Shown: piece after piece, positions 8,795 through 18,364 of the stretch | Layout: the number at the start of each line of letters is the position of its first letter | Position numbering within the stretch: position 1 is the first letter of the stretch | NCBI GenBank assembly: GCA_966211965.1 | Contig: CBIHON010000008.1 | Span: 81,158 to 145,157 of the forward strand | From: CBIHON01 sp966211965 | Lineage (GTDB): Bacteria; Pseudomonadota; Gammaproteobacteria; Burkholderiales; Burkholderiaceae_D | Length of the DNA: 64,000 nucleotides | Direction of reading: 5' to 3' | Translations under genes and position numbers: made by a program | Notes under the pieces: generated by a model | What the model was told of the DNA's origin: nothing | What the model saw: the letters and a program-made list of their open reading frames with translations, nothing else | The model's database searches: none

Positions 8795-10408
8795 TTACTC
8801 ACGAAATTTTGACGTGATCGGATAGCGCCAATCCCGCCCGAACGCGCGATGCGTGACGCGAATCCCGACCGGTGCCTGGCGCCGCTTGTATTCGTTGATC
8901 TTGATCAGGCGCGTGACACGCTCCACATCTTCCTTGCGGAAGCCGGTTGCCAGTATCTCGTCGATGCTCTTGTTTTCTTCCATATACATCTGCATGATCG
9001 CATCGAGCACCTCGTATGGCGGCAGCGAATCCTGATCGGTTTGATCCGGCCGCAATTCGGCCGACGGCGCGCGGGTCAGGATGCGTTCGGGAATGATGTC
9101 GGTAAGCGAATTACGGTAGGCGCAAAGACGATAGACCAGGGTCTTGGCGATGTCCTTGAGCACGGCGAAACCGCCTGCCATGTCGCCGTACAAGGTGCAG
9201 TAGCCGACCGCCATCTCGCTCTTGTTGCCGGTGGTCAGGACGATGGCGCCGTGCTTGTTGGACAACGCCATCAGGATGGTGCCGCGGATGCGGGCCTGGA
9301 TATTTTCTTCGGTGGCATCCTCGGTCAAGCCCTTGAATTCCTTGGCCAGCGTATGGCGGAATGCGGCGAAACATTCGTTGATCGATATTTCGTCATAGCG
9401 CACGCCGACCCGCTTGACCATTTCGCGCGAGTCGACCCAGGAAATTTCCGCCGTGTACGGTGAAGGCATCATCACGCAGCGCACCCTGTCAGGCCCCAGC
9501 GCATCGACCGCAACCGCCAGCGTCAGGGCGGAATCGACTCCGCCCGACAGGCCGAGCAGCACGCTCGGGAAACCGTTTTTGCCGATGTAATCGCGCACTC
9601 CGAGCACCAGCGCCTTGTACACCTGTGCTTCGACCGTCAGCTCGGGCGGCAAGGCGCTGCGGCGCGGCCGTGCGCCCTCGAACTCGACGATCTGCATGTC
9701 TTCTTCGCAATGCTTGAGTTGCAGGCAGACTTCGCCTTCATCGTCCATCACGAAAGAATTGCCGTCAAAAATCAATTCGTCCTGGCCGCCGACCAGGTTG
9801 GCATATACCAGGCTCAGGCCTTGAGAAGCAACGTTGGCGCGCATCGTGTCGTAGCGCAGGTATTGCTTGTTCATGTGGAACGGCGAACCGTTCGGCACCA
9901 GCAGCACTTGCGCACCGGCTGCCTGCGCGCGCAGAGGCGCGTGCTGGAACCAGGTGTCTTCGCAAATATTGATGCCGAACTTGACGCCCTTGACCTCAAA
10001 TACCAGGGGCTGGATGGAGGACGAAAAATAGCGCTTTTCGTCGAACACGGTATCGTTCGGCAAGTCGCGCTTGCCGTAGGTGCCAAGCACCTTGCCGTTT
10101 ACCAGCACCGAGGCGGCGTTGAAGCGCACGCCATCCCGAATCGCCGGATGCCCGACCACGACGTGCACGTCTTTCAAGGGCGCCAGATCGGCAGCCAGCG
10201 CCTCAAGCGCGAGGGCGGTTTTTGCGTAAAATGACTGACGCAGCAGCAGATCTTCCGGCGGATAACCTACCAGCGACAATTCCGGGGTCAAGACGATATC
10301 GGCGCACTGCCCGGCCGCACGCCAGGAAAAATCGACGATCTTTGCGCGGTTGCCGGCCAAGTCTCCGACGGTACTGTTGATTTGAGCGATGGCGACTTTT
10401 ACGGTCAT
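8795..10408 (-). CDS. nadE: Glutamine-dependent NAD+ synthetase
   Basis: This 537-residue two-domain enzyme performs the last step of NAD synthesis, amidating nicotinic acid adenine dinucleotide with glutamine nitrogen. The N-terminal nitrilase-fold glutaminase carries the catalytic cysteine in FGINICEDTWF. The C-terminal synthetase has the PP-loop LGLSGGVDSALTLAVAVDAL and the NAD synthetase segment ALSNKHGAIVLTTGNKSE. The length is typical of the glutaminase-fused class. Its ATG shares the CATG at 10406-10409 with the possible start of the divergent gene. It is probably co-transcribed with glnB. Confidence 0.96.
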   Translation of the reverse strand: MTVKVAIAQINSTVGDLAGNRAKIVDFSWRAAGQCADIVLTPELSLVGYPPEDLLLRQSFYAKTALALEALAADLAPLKDVHVVVGHPAIRDGVRFNAASVLVNGKVLGTYGKRDLPNDTVFDEKRYFSSSIQPLVFEVKGVKFGINICEDTWFQHAPLRAQAAGAQVLLVPNGSPFHMNKQYLRYDTMRANVASQGLSLVYANLVGGQDELIFDGNSFVMDDEGEVCLQLKHCEEDMQIVEFEGARPRRSALPPELTVEAQVYKALVLGVRDYIGKNGFPSVLLGLSGGVDSALTLAVAVDALGPDRVRCVMMPSPYTAEISWVDSREMVKRVGVRYDEISINECFAAFRHTLAKEFKGLTEDATEENIQARIRGTILMALSNKHGAIVLTTGNKSEMAVGYCTLYGDMAGGFAVLKDIAKTLVYRLCAYRNSLTDIIPERILTRAPSAELRPDQTDQDSLPPYEVLDAIMQMYMEENKSIDEILATGFRKEDVERVTRLIKINEYKRRQAPVGIRVTHRAFGRDWRYPITSKFRE

Positions 10409-11597
10409 GGCGATTGAATTGATTTTGTTTCATCAAGGAGTGAATCTGAATTATCGCACGCGAATCGTTTCTACCCTGTCGGAAATAGGCCAGTCCGAGT
10501 GGGATGCCTTGGTCGGCCTGCAAGCCGACGCCAATCCCTTTCTTTCCTACGCTTTCCTGAATGCCTTGCATGAGAGCGGCTCCGCCTGCCCGCAATCCGG
10601 CTGGGAGCCGCAATACCTGACGCTGTGGGACGGAAAAACCCTGCAAGCAGCGCTGCCGCTGTATGTGAAAAGCCATTCCTACGGCGAGTATGTATTCGAC
10701 TGGGCCTGGGCCGATGCCTACCGCAGGCATGGCCTGGACTACTATCCCAAACTGCTGTCGGCGATTCCTTTCACCCCGGTCGGCGGCAGCCGTCTGCTGG
10801 CGCGCGACAGTGCAGCGATGGCGGCCCTGATTGACGCCTTAACAGCGCTGCAGCAGCAAAGCGGTGTCTCGTCGACGCACATCCTGTATCCGCCTGAAGC
10901 GCAGGCGACAGCATTGAAGATAGCCGGCTTCATGCTGCGCACCGGTGTGCAGTTTCATTGGGTGAATGATGGTTACAAAAACTTCGAAGATTTCCTGTCA
11001 ACCCTGGAGCGAAAAAAGCGAAAAAATATCCGCGCCGAGCGCCGCAAGGTGCAGGAAGCCGGCATCCGCTTCCGCCATATTCTGGGCAAACAGGCGAGTC
11101 CGGCCGACTGGCGCTTCTTCAAGCGCTGCTATGACAACACCTATGCCGAACACCATTCCACTCCCTACCTGAACCTGGATTTCTTCCTGCGCATCGGCGC
11201 GACCATGCCGCAGCACATCCTTCTTATCGTGGCCGAAAGCGATGGCAAACCCATTGCTTCTTCCCTGCTGATTCACACTGACAAAACCCTGTACGGCCGC
11301 TATTGGGGCGCGCTCGCGGAAGTACCTTGCCTGCATTTCGAAACGGCGTATTATCAAGCCTTGGAATTCTGTATTGCACGCCGCATACAATGCTTTGAAG
11401 GCGGTGCGCAGGGGGAACATAAGATGGCGCGCGGTTTCTTGCCGCAAAAGACTTGGTCAGCGCATTGGCTGGCTCATCCAGCCTTTTCCGATGCCATCGA
11501 GCGCTTCCTGGAGCAGGAATGCGACGGCATCGAGTCCTACATCGACGAACTGAACGAACGTACGCCATTCAGGAGCATTCAAACCTCAATTATTTAA
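10407..11597 (+). CDS. FemAB/GNAT-like acyltransferase (COG3146-type)
   Basis: The protein has about 396 residues and resembles the COG3146/DUF482 family, often labelled peptidoglycan-biosynthesis or GNAT-like proteins. Recognisable stretches are SHSYGEYVFDWAWADAYRRH near the N-terminus, ERKKRKNIRAERRKVQEAGI in the middle, and FEGGAQGEHKMARGFLP near the end. No biochemical role is firmly known to me. The start is uncertain. The ATG at 10407 has no Shine-Dalgarno. A GTG at 10440 (reading VNLNYRTRIVSTLSEI) begins where the homologous region starts, but its AAGGAG directly abuts the codon. The gene is divergent from nadE. Confidence 0.8.
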   Translation: MAIELILFHQGVNLNYRTRIVSTLSEIGQSEWDALVGLQADANPFLSYAFLNALHESGSACPQSGWEPQYLTLWDGKTLQAALPLYVKSHSYGEYVFDWAWADAYRRHGLDYYPKLLSAIPFTPVGGSRLLARDSAAMAALIDALTALQQQSGVSSTHILYPPEAQATALKIAGFMLRTGVQFHWVNDGYKNFEDFLSTLERKKRKNIRAERRKVQEAGIRFRHILGKQASPADWRFFKRCYDNTYAEHHSTPYLNLDFFLRIGATMPQHILLIVAESDGKPIASSLLIHTDKTLYGRYWGALAEVPCLHFETAYYQALEFCIARRIQCFEGGAQGEHKMARGFLPQKTWSAHWLAHPAFSDAIERFLEQECDGIESYIDELNERTPFRSIQTSII

Positions 11598-11654
11598 CAC
11601 ATATGCAGGGTAAACCCTTGTAAGTTGCAATGCGACAAGGCATTCTCTTGAACC

Positions 11655-12695
11655 ATGAGCTCCGACGCCGCCCCAAATACCAAGCCCGAGATAAACCGGG
11701 TCGGCCGTTTCCATGTCACGCGCGAACTGGGACGCGGATCGATCGGTACGGTATATCTGGCGCATGATCCGGTGATCGACAGGCCGGTAGCCATCAAGAC
11801 CTTCAGCGCCCGGCTGACGCCGATGGAAAAGCGTCAGTACGAACAGCAGTTCATCAATGAAGCACGCGCCGCCGGCCGTCTTTCGCATCCCAACATCGTG
11901 ACGATTTACGACGCCTCCAGCGAGGGCGGCACGACCTATATCGCCATGGAATACCTGCAGGGCCGCGAACTGAACAAGATGCTGGATAAGTCGCACCGTT
12001 TTTCCCCTGACGACGTGGCCTCGATCATCTGGAAAGTCGCCGATGCGCTGGAATATGCGCACTGCAATGGTGTGATCCACCGCGACATCAAGCCGGCCAA
12101 TATTTTCATGGTTGGAATCAACCAGCCCAAGGTTGTCGATTTCGGCATTGCACGCTCGCCCAACCGGGTTTCGCAAGAGCCGGAAAATGAAATGGCTTAC
12201 ACGCTGTTCCGGAATAATCTGCTCGGCACGCCGAATTACATGTCGCCCGAACAAGCCATGGGAAAACCCGTGGATGTCCGGACCGACATCTATTCGCTAG
12301 GCGCTGTGATGTATGAAATGCTGACCGGCCGCAAGCCTTTCCAGACCACTTCCCCCGACGAGTTGCTGCAGGCAATCGCCCACAAGGCCCCGGCCTCGCC
12401 GCATGAGCTCGATCCTCAGATACCGCCGGTACTGTCGAAGATCGCGATGAAAGCGATGAGCAAGCGCCCGGACAAGCGCTATCAAAGCGCCGATGAGATG
12501 GCATTGGAAATCAAACGCTATCTGGCCCATGAAAGGCGAGCGCGGCGTCATGGGCAACAGTCCAAGCCAGAGCCGAAGCCGCAACTCAACACGGCGGCAT
12601 CTGAGGGCAGAAGCATGCAGCGCGTGTTTTTGCTGGCAGGCACGACGATCGCCATCGGCCTGGCAGCGGCAGCTTATACGATTTGGTTACGTTGA
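11655..12695 (+). CDS. Membrane-anchored eukaryotic-type Ser/Thr protein kinase
   Basis: This 346-residue Hanks-type kinase has a complete catalytic core: glycine loop LGRGSIGTVYLAHD, VAIK lysine, catalytic loop HRDIKPANIF, DFG motif VVDFGIARS, and activation-segment end GTPNYMSPEQ. A basic, Pro-rich juxtamembrane stretch leads to one C-terminal membrane helix (VFLLAGTTIAIGLAAAAYTIW). This leaves the kinase in the cytosol with almost no extracytoplasmic sensor domain. No partner phosphatase or FHA gene is adjacent. The HDOD-GAF gene is convergent on the other side. Substrates cannot be told from sequence. Confidence 0.93.
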   Translation: MSSDAAPNTKPEINRVGRFHVTRELGRGSIGTVYLAHDPVIDRPVAIKTFSARLTPMEKRQYEQQFINEARAAGRLSHPNIVTIYDASSEGGTTYIAMEYLQGRELNKMLDKSHRFSPDDVASIIWKVADALEYAHCNGVIHRDIKPANIFMVGINQPKVVDFGIARSPNRVSQEPENEMAYTLFRNNLLGTPNYMSPEQAMGKPVDVRTDIYSLGAVMYEMLTGRKPFQTTSPDELLQAIAHKAPASPHELDPQIPPVLSKIAMKAMSKRPDKRYQSADEMALEIKRYLAHERRARRHGQQSKPEPKPQLNTAASEGRSMQRVFLLAGTTIAIGLAAAAYTIWLR

Positions 12696-12732
12696 TGACC
12701 GTCTGATTTCCTAACTGATTGCTGCGTGCGCC

Positions 12733-14361
12733 CTAACGCGAATTCAAGGCCGCCAGCACTTGCCCCTTCAACGTCTTGATAAGAGCCGTTTCATCCGGCG
12801 GCACACCCTCCGCCGCAATCTGTGCACGATCGGCATAAAACAGGCCGAAGGGTTTCTTTTGCACCACCAGCGGCAGCACAATGAAGCTGCGCGTATCCGG
12901 CAGCAAGGCACGATGCCAAGCCGGAATCAAATCGCGAATCTTGGGACTGGTGGCGTCGGAAATGAGCAAATCGGCATCGTTCTCCATTGCCAGGTGAAAC
13001 AAATCGCGGGCCGAAGCCGCCGGAAAAACAAAGCCGGCCTGGCGCGCGGCGTCGCTTTCCCCGAGCGACATGCGGGCGCGGAATTGATTGGTTTTAATGT
13101 CTTTCAAGCAGACAGTGGCGAAACGGAAACCCATGCTGCGGTAGAGCGTTTCCAGCGCCAGCATGATCAAGTCGTTCACTTTACAGCGACCCGATGCGAT
13201 CATCTCCGTCACATCCTGCACACCGGACAGCAGCAGCTCGCGTGCGTTGAGCGGCTTGCCGCTGGCATGACGGGCATCGATTTGCGGCGTGCCGGGTTCC
13301 GGGGAGGCAAGCAGCAGTTCGCTGGGCAACCCTTGTTCGGCAGCCGAATCGGTATCCTCGCTCTCCTCGGCGGCTTCCTCCTCTGCATCCGCCAGTTGCG
13401 CCAGCGACGGATCCGGCATCAGCGCGATGGCGTTTTCGGCGATTGCTCGGGTTTCTTGCGCAACCGTGGTGAACAGTTGACTGAGCTTTTCTCTATCCAG
13501 GTTCAATGCGGCGCCAAAGCGCGTCAGCAGTGCCCGGCTGGCGGCCGTCTCTTCCTGGTCATGCATATGCGGGATCAGCGACGCAGCGGCCGTGCTGAAA
13601 GCAGCGACCTGCTGCATCCATTCCTGCCGGGTTTTCGGCGGTTTTAAGACGCCTTGCGGCAAAGGCTGCAGCGCCAGCACGATCGTGTCCGGAATGCCCC
13701 ATTCCTGCAGCACGGAGTCCGCCAGCAAATCGAAACTGCAGCCTAATACCTGGATCGACGCCTGGGTCGGCGTGTGGGTGCCGCTCTCGATCAGCGTTGC
13801 GATTTCGCGGTAGGTCGCATGATCATGCGCTGCCACCAGCAAACGCCCCATGTTTTTGAACAAGGCGGCCACCGCCGCTTCTTCCGCATCCTTGAAATAA
13901 CTGCGGCGCGCCATTTCGCGTCCGATGATGCTGGCCGACAGCGCATGCGCCAATTCCGCACGCACCGACTTGGCGCGCTTGCCGGACATGCCTTCCACCA
14001 GCAGGATGGACAAGGCAGCGGTTTTGATGGTATCGAAGCCAAGCAAAAAAATCGCCCTGGAAATCGTAGTAACCGGGCTGCCGCCGGAAGCTGTGCGGTA
14101 AACCACGGTATTCGACAAGCGCAGAATCTTTTGCGTCAAGGCCACATCCGACAGGATGAAGTGAGCCAAATGACGTACCGCTTCATCGTTCGACGAGGCG
14201 ACCTGCACCACGCGTGCGATCGAAGTTCCCAGTGCCGGCAACCCTTCTTCATTGCTGATTTTTTGCAGCAGGCGATCGCGCGCCGAATATGCATCATTTT
14301 CTTCGGTCGGGATGTAGAAGGAAACATCCGGCATCAAAGGTCCGCTGGTATTGGCTGCCAC
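12733..14361 (-). CDS. HDOD domain protein with C-terminal GAF-like domain
   Basis: This 542-residue protein begins with an HDOD domain (about residues 30-230). The segment LPALGTSIARVVQVASSNDEAVRHLAHFILSD... through LRLSNTV and the core near GREMARRS is typical of HD-related output domains that lack hydrolase metal residues. An acidic linker follows (EEEAAEESEDTDSAAE). The last ~150 residues resemble a GAF sensor domain (LALETLYRSMGFRFATVCLK to VLPLVVQKKPFGLFYADRA). HDOD proteins are signalling scaffolds in motility, virulence or stress. It is convergent with the Ser/Thr kinase gene. A second HDOD gene lies at 46087-46977. Confidence 0.88.
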   Translation of the reverse strand: MAANTSGPLMPDVSFYIPTEENDAYSARDRLLQKISNEEGLPALGTSIARVVQVASSNDEAVRHLAHFILSDVALTQKILRLSNTVVYRTASGGSPVTTISRAIFLLGFDTIKTAALSILLVEGMSGKRAKSVRAELAHALSASIIGREMARRSYFKDAEEAAVAALFKNMGRLLVAAHDHATYREIATLIESGTHTPTQASIQVLGCSFDLLADSVLQEWGIPDTIVLALQPLPQGVLKPPKTRQEWMQQVAAFSTAAASLIPHMHDQEETAASRALLTRFGAALNLDREKLSQLFTTVAQETRAIAENAIALMPDPSLAQLADAEEEAAEESEDTDSAAEQGLPSELLLASPEPGTPQIDARHASGKPLNARELLLSGVQDVTEMIASGRCKVNDLIMLALETLYRSMGFRFATVCLKDIKTNQFRARMSLGESDAARQAGFVFPAASARDLFHLAMENDADLLISDATSPKIRDLIPAWHRALLPDTRSFIVLPLVVQKKPFGLFYADRAQIAAEGVPPDETALIKTLKGQVLAALNSR

Positions 14362-14466
14362 GTCTCGACACTCCCCGGTTTGCGAATGATCTCTTATGTT
14401 GGATGATGACGCATACTGCTTGAATTGTCGACCAATCCGAATTCTGTGTACATGAATCGTTGCAGA

Positions 14467-15360
14467 TCATTTACCGTCCTGCAAGCCATCCTCGACGGCA
14501 TCCAGGAACAAGCGAACCTTGGGCAACAAATAGCGGTTCGGCAGGTAAATCCCATATAGCCACTTATGCGACAGCGCCTCGTGGCCCGGCAATAATTTCA
14601 CCAGTTTCTGTTCCGTCAGATCCTGCGCAATCATCAGGTTCGGCAGCAAGGCGATGCCCATCCCGCGCAAGGTGCATTGACGCAGCCATTCGCTATTGGT
14701 GCACCGCACGCGCGGCGCAATCAAGACCTCGTGGCGGCGGCCTTTTGCCTCGAACAGCCAGATGTCGCGCGGCGAAATCGTAGTGCTCAGCAGGCAATCC
14801 AAATTCTTCAAATCGGCCAAATCCTTCGGCTTGCGGCGCTTGGCGAAATAATCCGGACTGCCGACCAGGCTCCAGCCGATCTTCGCGAGACGGCGCGCAT
14901 ACACATTTTGCGGCGGCTCTTCCACCACACGCAGCGCAATGTCGATCGACTCTTCCGCCAGGTCAAAAAACCGGTCAGTCAGGGAAATGTCCAACTGAAT
15001 GTCCGGATACTGCATCATGAAAGACTGCGCCACCGTCACCAGCCGCGCGTTCGCCAGATTGGCTGGCGCGGTAATGCGCAATATTCCTTGCGGCGAATTC
15101 TGACGGCGCAAGACTTCCTGCTCGGCTTCCGCCACATCGGCCAAAATCGCCTTGCAGCGCAGATGAAAAATCGCGCCCGCCTCGGTCAAGCTGATACTGC
15201 GCGTAGTACGCTGCAGCAGGCGCGTGCGCAACTCTTTTTCCAGCGCGCTGACTTGCTTGCTGACATGCGAATTCGATACCCCCAGTCGCACCGCAGCCAT
15301 CGAAAAGCTCAGCGTATCGGCCACTGCGGCGAAAATCGCGAGTCTCTGGATATCGACCAT
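14467..15360 (-). CDS. LysR-family transcriptional regulator
   Basis: The protein has 297 residues. The N-terminal winged HTH reads IFAAVADTLSFSMAAVRLGVSNSHVSKQ, and a type-2 periplasmic-binding-like sensor domain follows (FFDLAEESIDIALRVVEEPP, GMGIALLPNLM). It is divergent from an EamA transporter whose start lies 96 bases away, so the usual LysR logic makes that exporter its likely target. The inducer is unknown. A perfect palindrome lies just upstream of its ATG. Confidence 0.92.
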   Translation of the reverse strand: MVDIQRLAIFAAVADTLSFSMAAVRLGVSNSHVSKQVSALEKELRTRLLQRTTRSISLTEAGAIFHLRCKAILADVAEAEQEVLRRQNSPQGILRITAPANLANARLVTVAQSFMMQYPDIQLDISLTDRFFDLAEESIDIALRVVEEPPQNVYARRLAKIGWSLVGSPDYFAKRRKPKDLADLKNLDCLLSTTISPRDIWLFEAKGRRHEVLIAPRVRCTNSEWLRQCTLRGMGIALLPNLMIAQDLTEQKLVKLLPGHEALSHKWLYGIYLPNRYLLPKVRLFLDAVEDGLQDGK

Positions 15361-15363
15361 TTA

Positions 15364-15375
15364 TTCCATATGGAA
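15364..15375. promoter_or_regulatory. Palindromic operator candidate between LysR and EamA genes
   Basis: TTCCATATGGAA is a perfect 12-bp palindrome four bases upstream of the LysR start. A degenerate direct repeat (TGGAAACAATA near 15371 and TAGAAACAATA near 15411) spans the rest of the divergent promoter region. This fits an autoregulatory LysR site; binding is inferred, not shown. Confidence 0.45.
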
Positions 15376-15456
15376 ACAATAATTTTCCATAGGCTACTTT
15401 AATAATCGTATAGAAACAATAGAATCGTTTTCCTCGACTCACCTCTGCCATCCGCC

Positions 15457-16338
15457 ATGAAACCGTCCGATATCCTGATCGCCATTCTTGTCGTCGTCAT
15501 CTGGGGCTTCAACTTCGTTGTCATCAAGATCGGCTTGCAAGGCTTGCCGCCTATTTTGTTTACGGCACTGCGTTTCATTTTTGCAGCCCTGCCGATGGTG
15601 TTTTTCATCAAACGGCCAAACGTGCCATGGAAACTGCTGGCTGGATACGGAATGTTCCAATTCGCACTGCAATTCACGTTGCTGTTCTCCGGGATGAAAC
15701 TCGGTTTTCCGCCGGGCCTGGCATCGCTGGTGATCCAGCTCCAGGCTTTTTTCACGATCGGATTGGCGGTACTGGTCTTGGGCGAGCGTCCGCTGGCCAC
15801 GCAACTGGCCGGTGCGCTGATTGCATTCTCCGGCATGGGCCTGGTTGCATCGCAACTGGAAGCCCAGGCGACGGTAATCGGCTTCGCCATGGTGGTGTCC
15901 GCCGGCTTTTGCTGGGCTATCGCCAATATCTTCACCAAAAAAATCGGCAAGGCCAATCCGCTGGCACTGGTGGTGTGGGGTTCGCTGCTGGCAGCGCCGC
16001 CGCTGGTGCTGGCCTCTGTGCTGATCGAAGGCCCTGCCGCCTGGGTAGCCGCCGCCGCGCACCTGAACTGGACTTCGGCCGGTGCCGTGTTGTTCCAGTC
16101 CTATCCGAATACGCTGATCGGATTCGGCATCTGGTCCATGCTGATGCGTAAATATCCGACCGCCACCATTGCGCCTTACACGCTGCTGGTGCCGGTAACC
16201 GGCATGCTGAGTTCAGCGCTGGTACTGGGTGAACCGCTGCAATGGTGGAAGATCGCAGCCGGCATGCTGGTGCTGGGCGGGCTGGCGCTGAACCAGTTTG
16301 GCGCGCGCTTCTTTCCGAGAACGGCAACAGCGAAATGA
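15457..16338 (+). CDS. EamA/DMT-family transporter
   Basis: The protein has 293 residues with two homologous EamA halves, about ten membrane helices. It opens with the family start ILIAILVVVIWGFNFVVIKIGL and ends with the second-half signature APYTLLVPVTGMLSSALVLGEP. DMT proteins of this type usually export amino acids or other small metabolites; RhtA and YdcZ/EamA relatives are known examples. The divergent LysR gene suggests inducible expression. The substrate is unknown. Confidence 0.92.
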   Translation: MKPSDILIAILVVVIWGFNFVVIKIGLQGLPPILFTALRFIFAALPMVFFIKRPNVPWKLLAGYGMFQFALQFTLLFSGMKLGFPPGLASLVIQLQAFFTIGLAVLVLGERPLATQLAGALIAFSGMGLVASQLEAQATVIGFAMVVSAGFCWAIANIFTKKIGKANPLALVVWGSLLAAPPLVLASVLIEGPAAWVAAAAHLNWTSAGAVLFQSYPNTLIGFGIWSMLMRKYPTATIAPYTLLVPVTGMLSSALVLGEPLQWWKIAAGMLVLGGLALNQFGARFFPRTATAK

Positions 16339-16421
16339 AGGCCCTGAATCCGCCCCGTCCGTAACAAGCGCCGTCAGAAAACGGCCATAAGCGCGGCACT
16401 GCCCCCATGCAAAAAAACAAG

Positions 16422-16449
16422 AAAAAAGCGCACCGAAGTGCGCTTTTTT
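16422..16449. terminator. Bidirectional intrinsic terminator between EamA gene and ppa
   Basis: AAAAAAGCGCAC at 16422-16433 and GTGCGCTTTTTT at 16438-16449 form a perfect 12-bp stem with loop CGAA. Read on the minus strand (the ppa direction) the loop is UUCG closed by C-G, an extra-stable tetraloop followed by a T-run. The A-run/T-run symmetry lets it serve both convergent genes. Confidence 0.92.
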
Positions 16450-16462
16450 ATGAACGAGTGAA

Positions 16463-17011
16463 TCAGAAACCCGGCTTGCTGGCAGCCTTTTTATATGCCT
16501 CGACGCTCGACATGATTTCCGCTTTCGCCTCTTCCGGTCCGAACCAGCCCTCGATCTTGACCCACTTGCCTTTTTCCAGGTCCTTGTAGTGTTCGAAAAA
16601 GTGCTGGATCTGCTTCAAACGCAGCTCGTTCATGTCTTCCGGCTTTTGCCAGTGGGTGTAGATAGGCAGGATCTTGTCGACCGGGACCGCCAGCACTTTG
16701 GCATCGCCGCCGGCTTCGTCGGTCATCTTCAGGACACCGATCGGGCGGCAACGCACCACGACGCCGGGGAACAACGGGAATGGCGTAACCACCAGCACAT
16801 CGACCGGATCGCCATCGGCTGAAATCGTATGCGGAATATAGCCGTAGTTGCACGGATAATGCATCGCCGTGCCCATGAAGCGATCGACGAAAATCGCACC
16901 GGATTCTTTATCAACTTCGTATTTGATCGGATCGGCATTCATCGGAATCTCGATGATGACGTTGAAATCGTTTGGCAGATCGCGGCCGGAAGGAACTAGA
17001 TTCAGACTCAT
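16463..17011 (-). CDS. ppa: Inorganic pyrophosphatase
   Basis: This 182-residue soluble family I pyrophosphatase splits PPi to drive biosynthetic reactions. The catalytic signature DGDPVDVLVVTPFPL contains the metal-binding aspartates. Other landmarks are IPMNADPIKYEVDKESGAIFVDRF and MTDEAGGDAKVLAVPVDK. The length fits bacterial hexameric enzymes. It is a single gene ending at a strong bidirectional terminator. Confidence 0.97.
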   Translation of the reverse strand: MSLNLVPSGRDLPNDFNVIIEIPMNADPIKYEVDKESGAIFVDRFMGTAMHYPCNYGYIPHTISADGDPVDVLVVTPFPLFPGVVVRCRPIGVLKMTDEAGGDAKVLAVPVDKILPIYTHWQKPEDMNELRLKQIQHFFEHYKDLEKGKWVKIEGWFGPEEAKAEIMSSVEAYKKAASKPGF

Positions 17012-17117
17012 GGGACTCTTTCAAAAGTAATGAAAATCTTGCAAACCGCAAATTATAACGGCTTTCAAAACCAGCTTGTGCGCCGCAGCAGGCATGCAGG
17101 AGGAGCGGGCGCAAGAA

Positions 17118-17138
17118 GGGCAGTTTTTTTGCCTGCCC
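17118..17138 (-). terminator. Possible terminator of the hem operon
   Basis: GGGCAG (17118-17123) pairs with CTGCCC (17133-17138) around a loop rich in T on the plus strand. On the minus strand the stem is followed only by TTCTT. It lies about 30 bases after the hemY stop, so its position suits the end of hemCDXY, but the stem is short. Confidence 0.35.
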
Positions 17139-17167
17139 TGCTGTGCCGGCCTTGCTGCCGCGTCAAG

Positions 17168-18364
17168 TCATAACATGGTGGCTAATGCACACTGCCGATA
17201 ATGCGTCGCAGCCTGCTCCGGCTGGTTCAGAGCTTCGTGCAATTGCGCCAGTTTCAGGTGGGCTTCGCGCACCGTGTGCGACTCTGTGGCGTCGGACAAG
17301 GCCTGCTCCAGGTGACGTTGCGCCTTGCCCCAGAGTTTCTGCCGGAGGCAAAGCGTACCAAGCGTGAGAGCCAACTCGGGATCGGTCGGCATTTTTTGAG
17401 ACCACTCTTCGCAGCGCTCGATCTGGGCCAGCAATTCAGCAGAACCTTCGGCCGAGGCGGACTCACGATAGGCGCGAACCAGGCGTTCGTCCCATTCCAC
17501 CGCCAGGGCTTTTTCCACCACTGCGCTGGCGTCGGCATGCAGGCCCCGCGCATTGAAGGCATTGGCCGCACGAGTGGCGACATAAGCCTGGACCCGGTCT
17601 TCGGGCGGAATCGACGCCCACATCAAGCGGATCGATTCTGCGTCATGGCTGCGATTGGACAACAGATCTTCGTAAGCCATCTCGCGCAGGCGGCGCGACA
17701 AGGCCGGATGCAGCGCATTGCGCTTGTCCAGCAGACGCACCAGGCGCAGCACCTCCGGCCAGTTCATTGCGCGCTGGTTGGCTTTCAATGCCAGGCGCAA
17801 GGCATGGATATGACGCGTGCCGCTGGCGTTCAATTCGGTCACCGCTTCCAATGCCAGCTCGGGGCGATGCTCGTCGATCTGCAATTCGATGGTGGTCATC
17901 AGGCGCGCGGTCTTGAGCGCCTGGTCATCCTTGATGCGCGACAACCAGACGTCCCGGCGTTCCGACTGGCGCATGCGATGGGCGGCGCGTGCACCGATCA
18001 AGGCCGAGAGGCCGGCGTTGTCCGGGCATTCGGCGGCTCGCCGGGCAGCTTTCTCCGCATGGCCGAAGCGGCCTTCGAACAATGCCTTGAGTGCATCGCG
18101 CAAGGCCCGGTTGCCTTCACGCTCGCGCTTTTCGCGGCGGTAGGCGGCGACCCGGCCCGGCATTTCCCGCGTGCCGCGTATCGCATTGAGGATTACGGTC
18201 AGCAGGAAAAACAAGGCGAGCGCCAGCAGCAGGAAAAGATTCAGCGAAAGATCGACGCGATAAGGCGGATAAAAGAAGACGACATTGCCGGGATTGAAGC
18301 GCGCCACCACGGCCAGACCGGTGGCGATGCCGAATAGCGTCAACAGCCAGAGGAAGATGCGCAT
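17168..18364 (-). CDS. hemY: Heme biosynthesis protein HemY
   Basis: This 398-residue inner-membrane protein is the last gene of the hem operon. It starts with two membrane helices (IFLWLLTLFGIATGLAVVARF and LNLFLLLALALFFLLTVIL) and continues as TPR-like helical repeats (for example GRFGHAEKAARRAAECPDNAG and LWGKAQRHLEQALSDA). E. coli HemY is proposed to help late heme synthesis or complex assembly; its exact role is unclear. It is not the protoporphyrinogen oxidase also called HemY in Gram-positives. A palindromic repeat fills the gap to hemX. It leaves only AGGA one base from the ATG, an unusually tight Shine-Dalgarno. Confidence 0.9.
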   Translation of the reverse strand: MRIFLWLLTLFGIATGLAVVARFNPGNVVFFYPPYRVDLSLNLFLLLALALFFLLTVILNAIRGTREMPGRVAAYRREKREREGNRALRDALKALFEGRFGHAEKAARRAAECPDNAGLSALIGARAAHRMRQSERRDVWLSRIKDDQALKTARLMTTIELQIDEHRPELALEAVTELNASGTRHIHALRLALKANQRAMNWPEVLRLVRLLDKRNALHPALSRRLREMAYEDLLSNRSHDAESIRLMWASIPPEDRVQAYVATRAANAFNARGLHADASAVVEKALAVEWDERLVRAYRESASAEGSAELLAQIERCEEWSQKMPTDPELALTLGTLCLRQKLWGKAQRHLEQALSDATESHTVREAHLKLAQLHEALNQPEQAATHYRQCALATML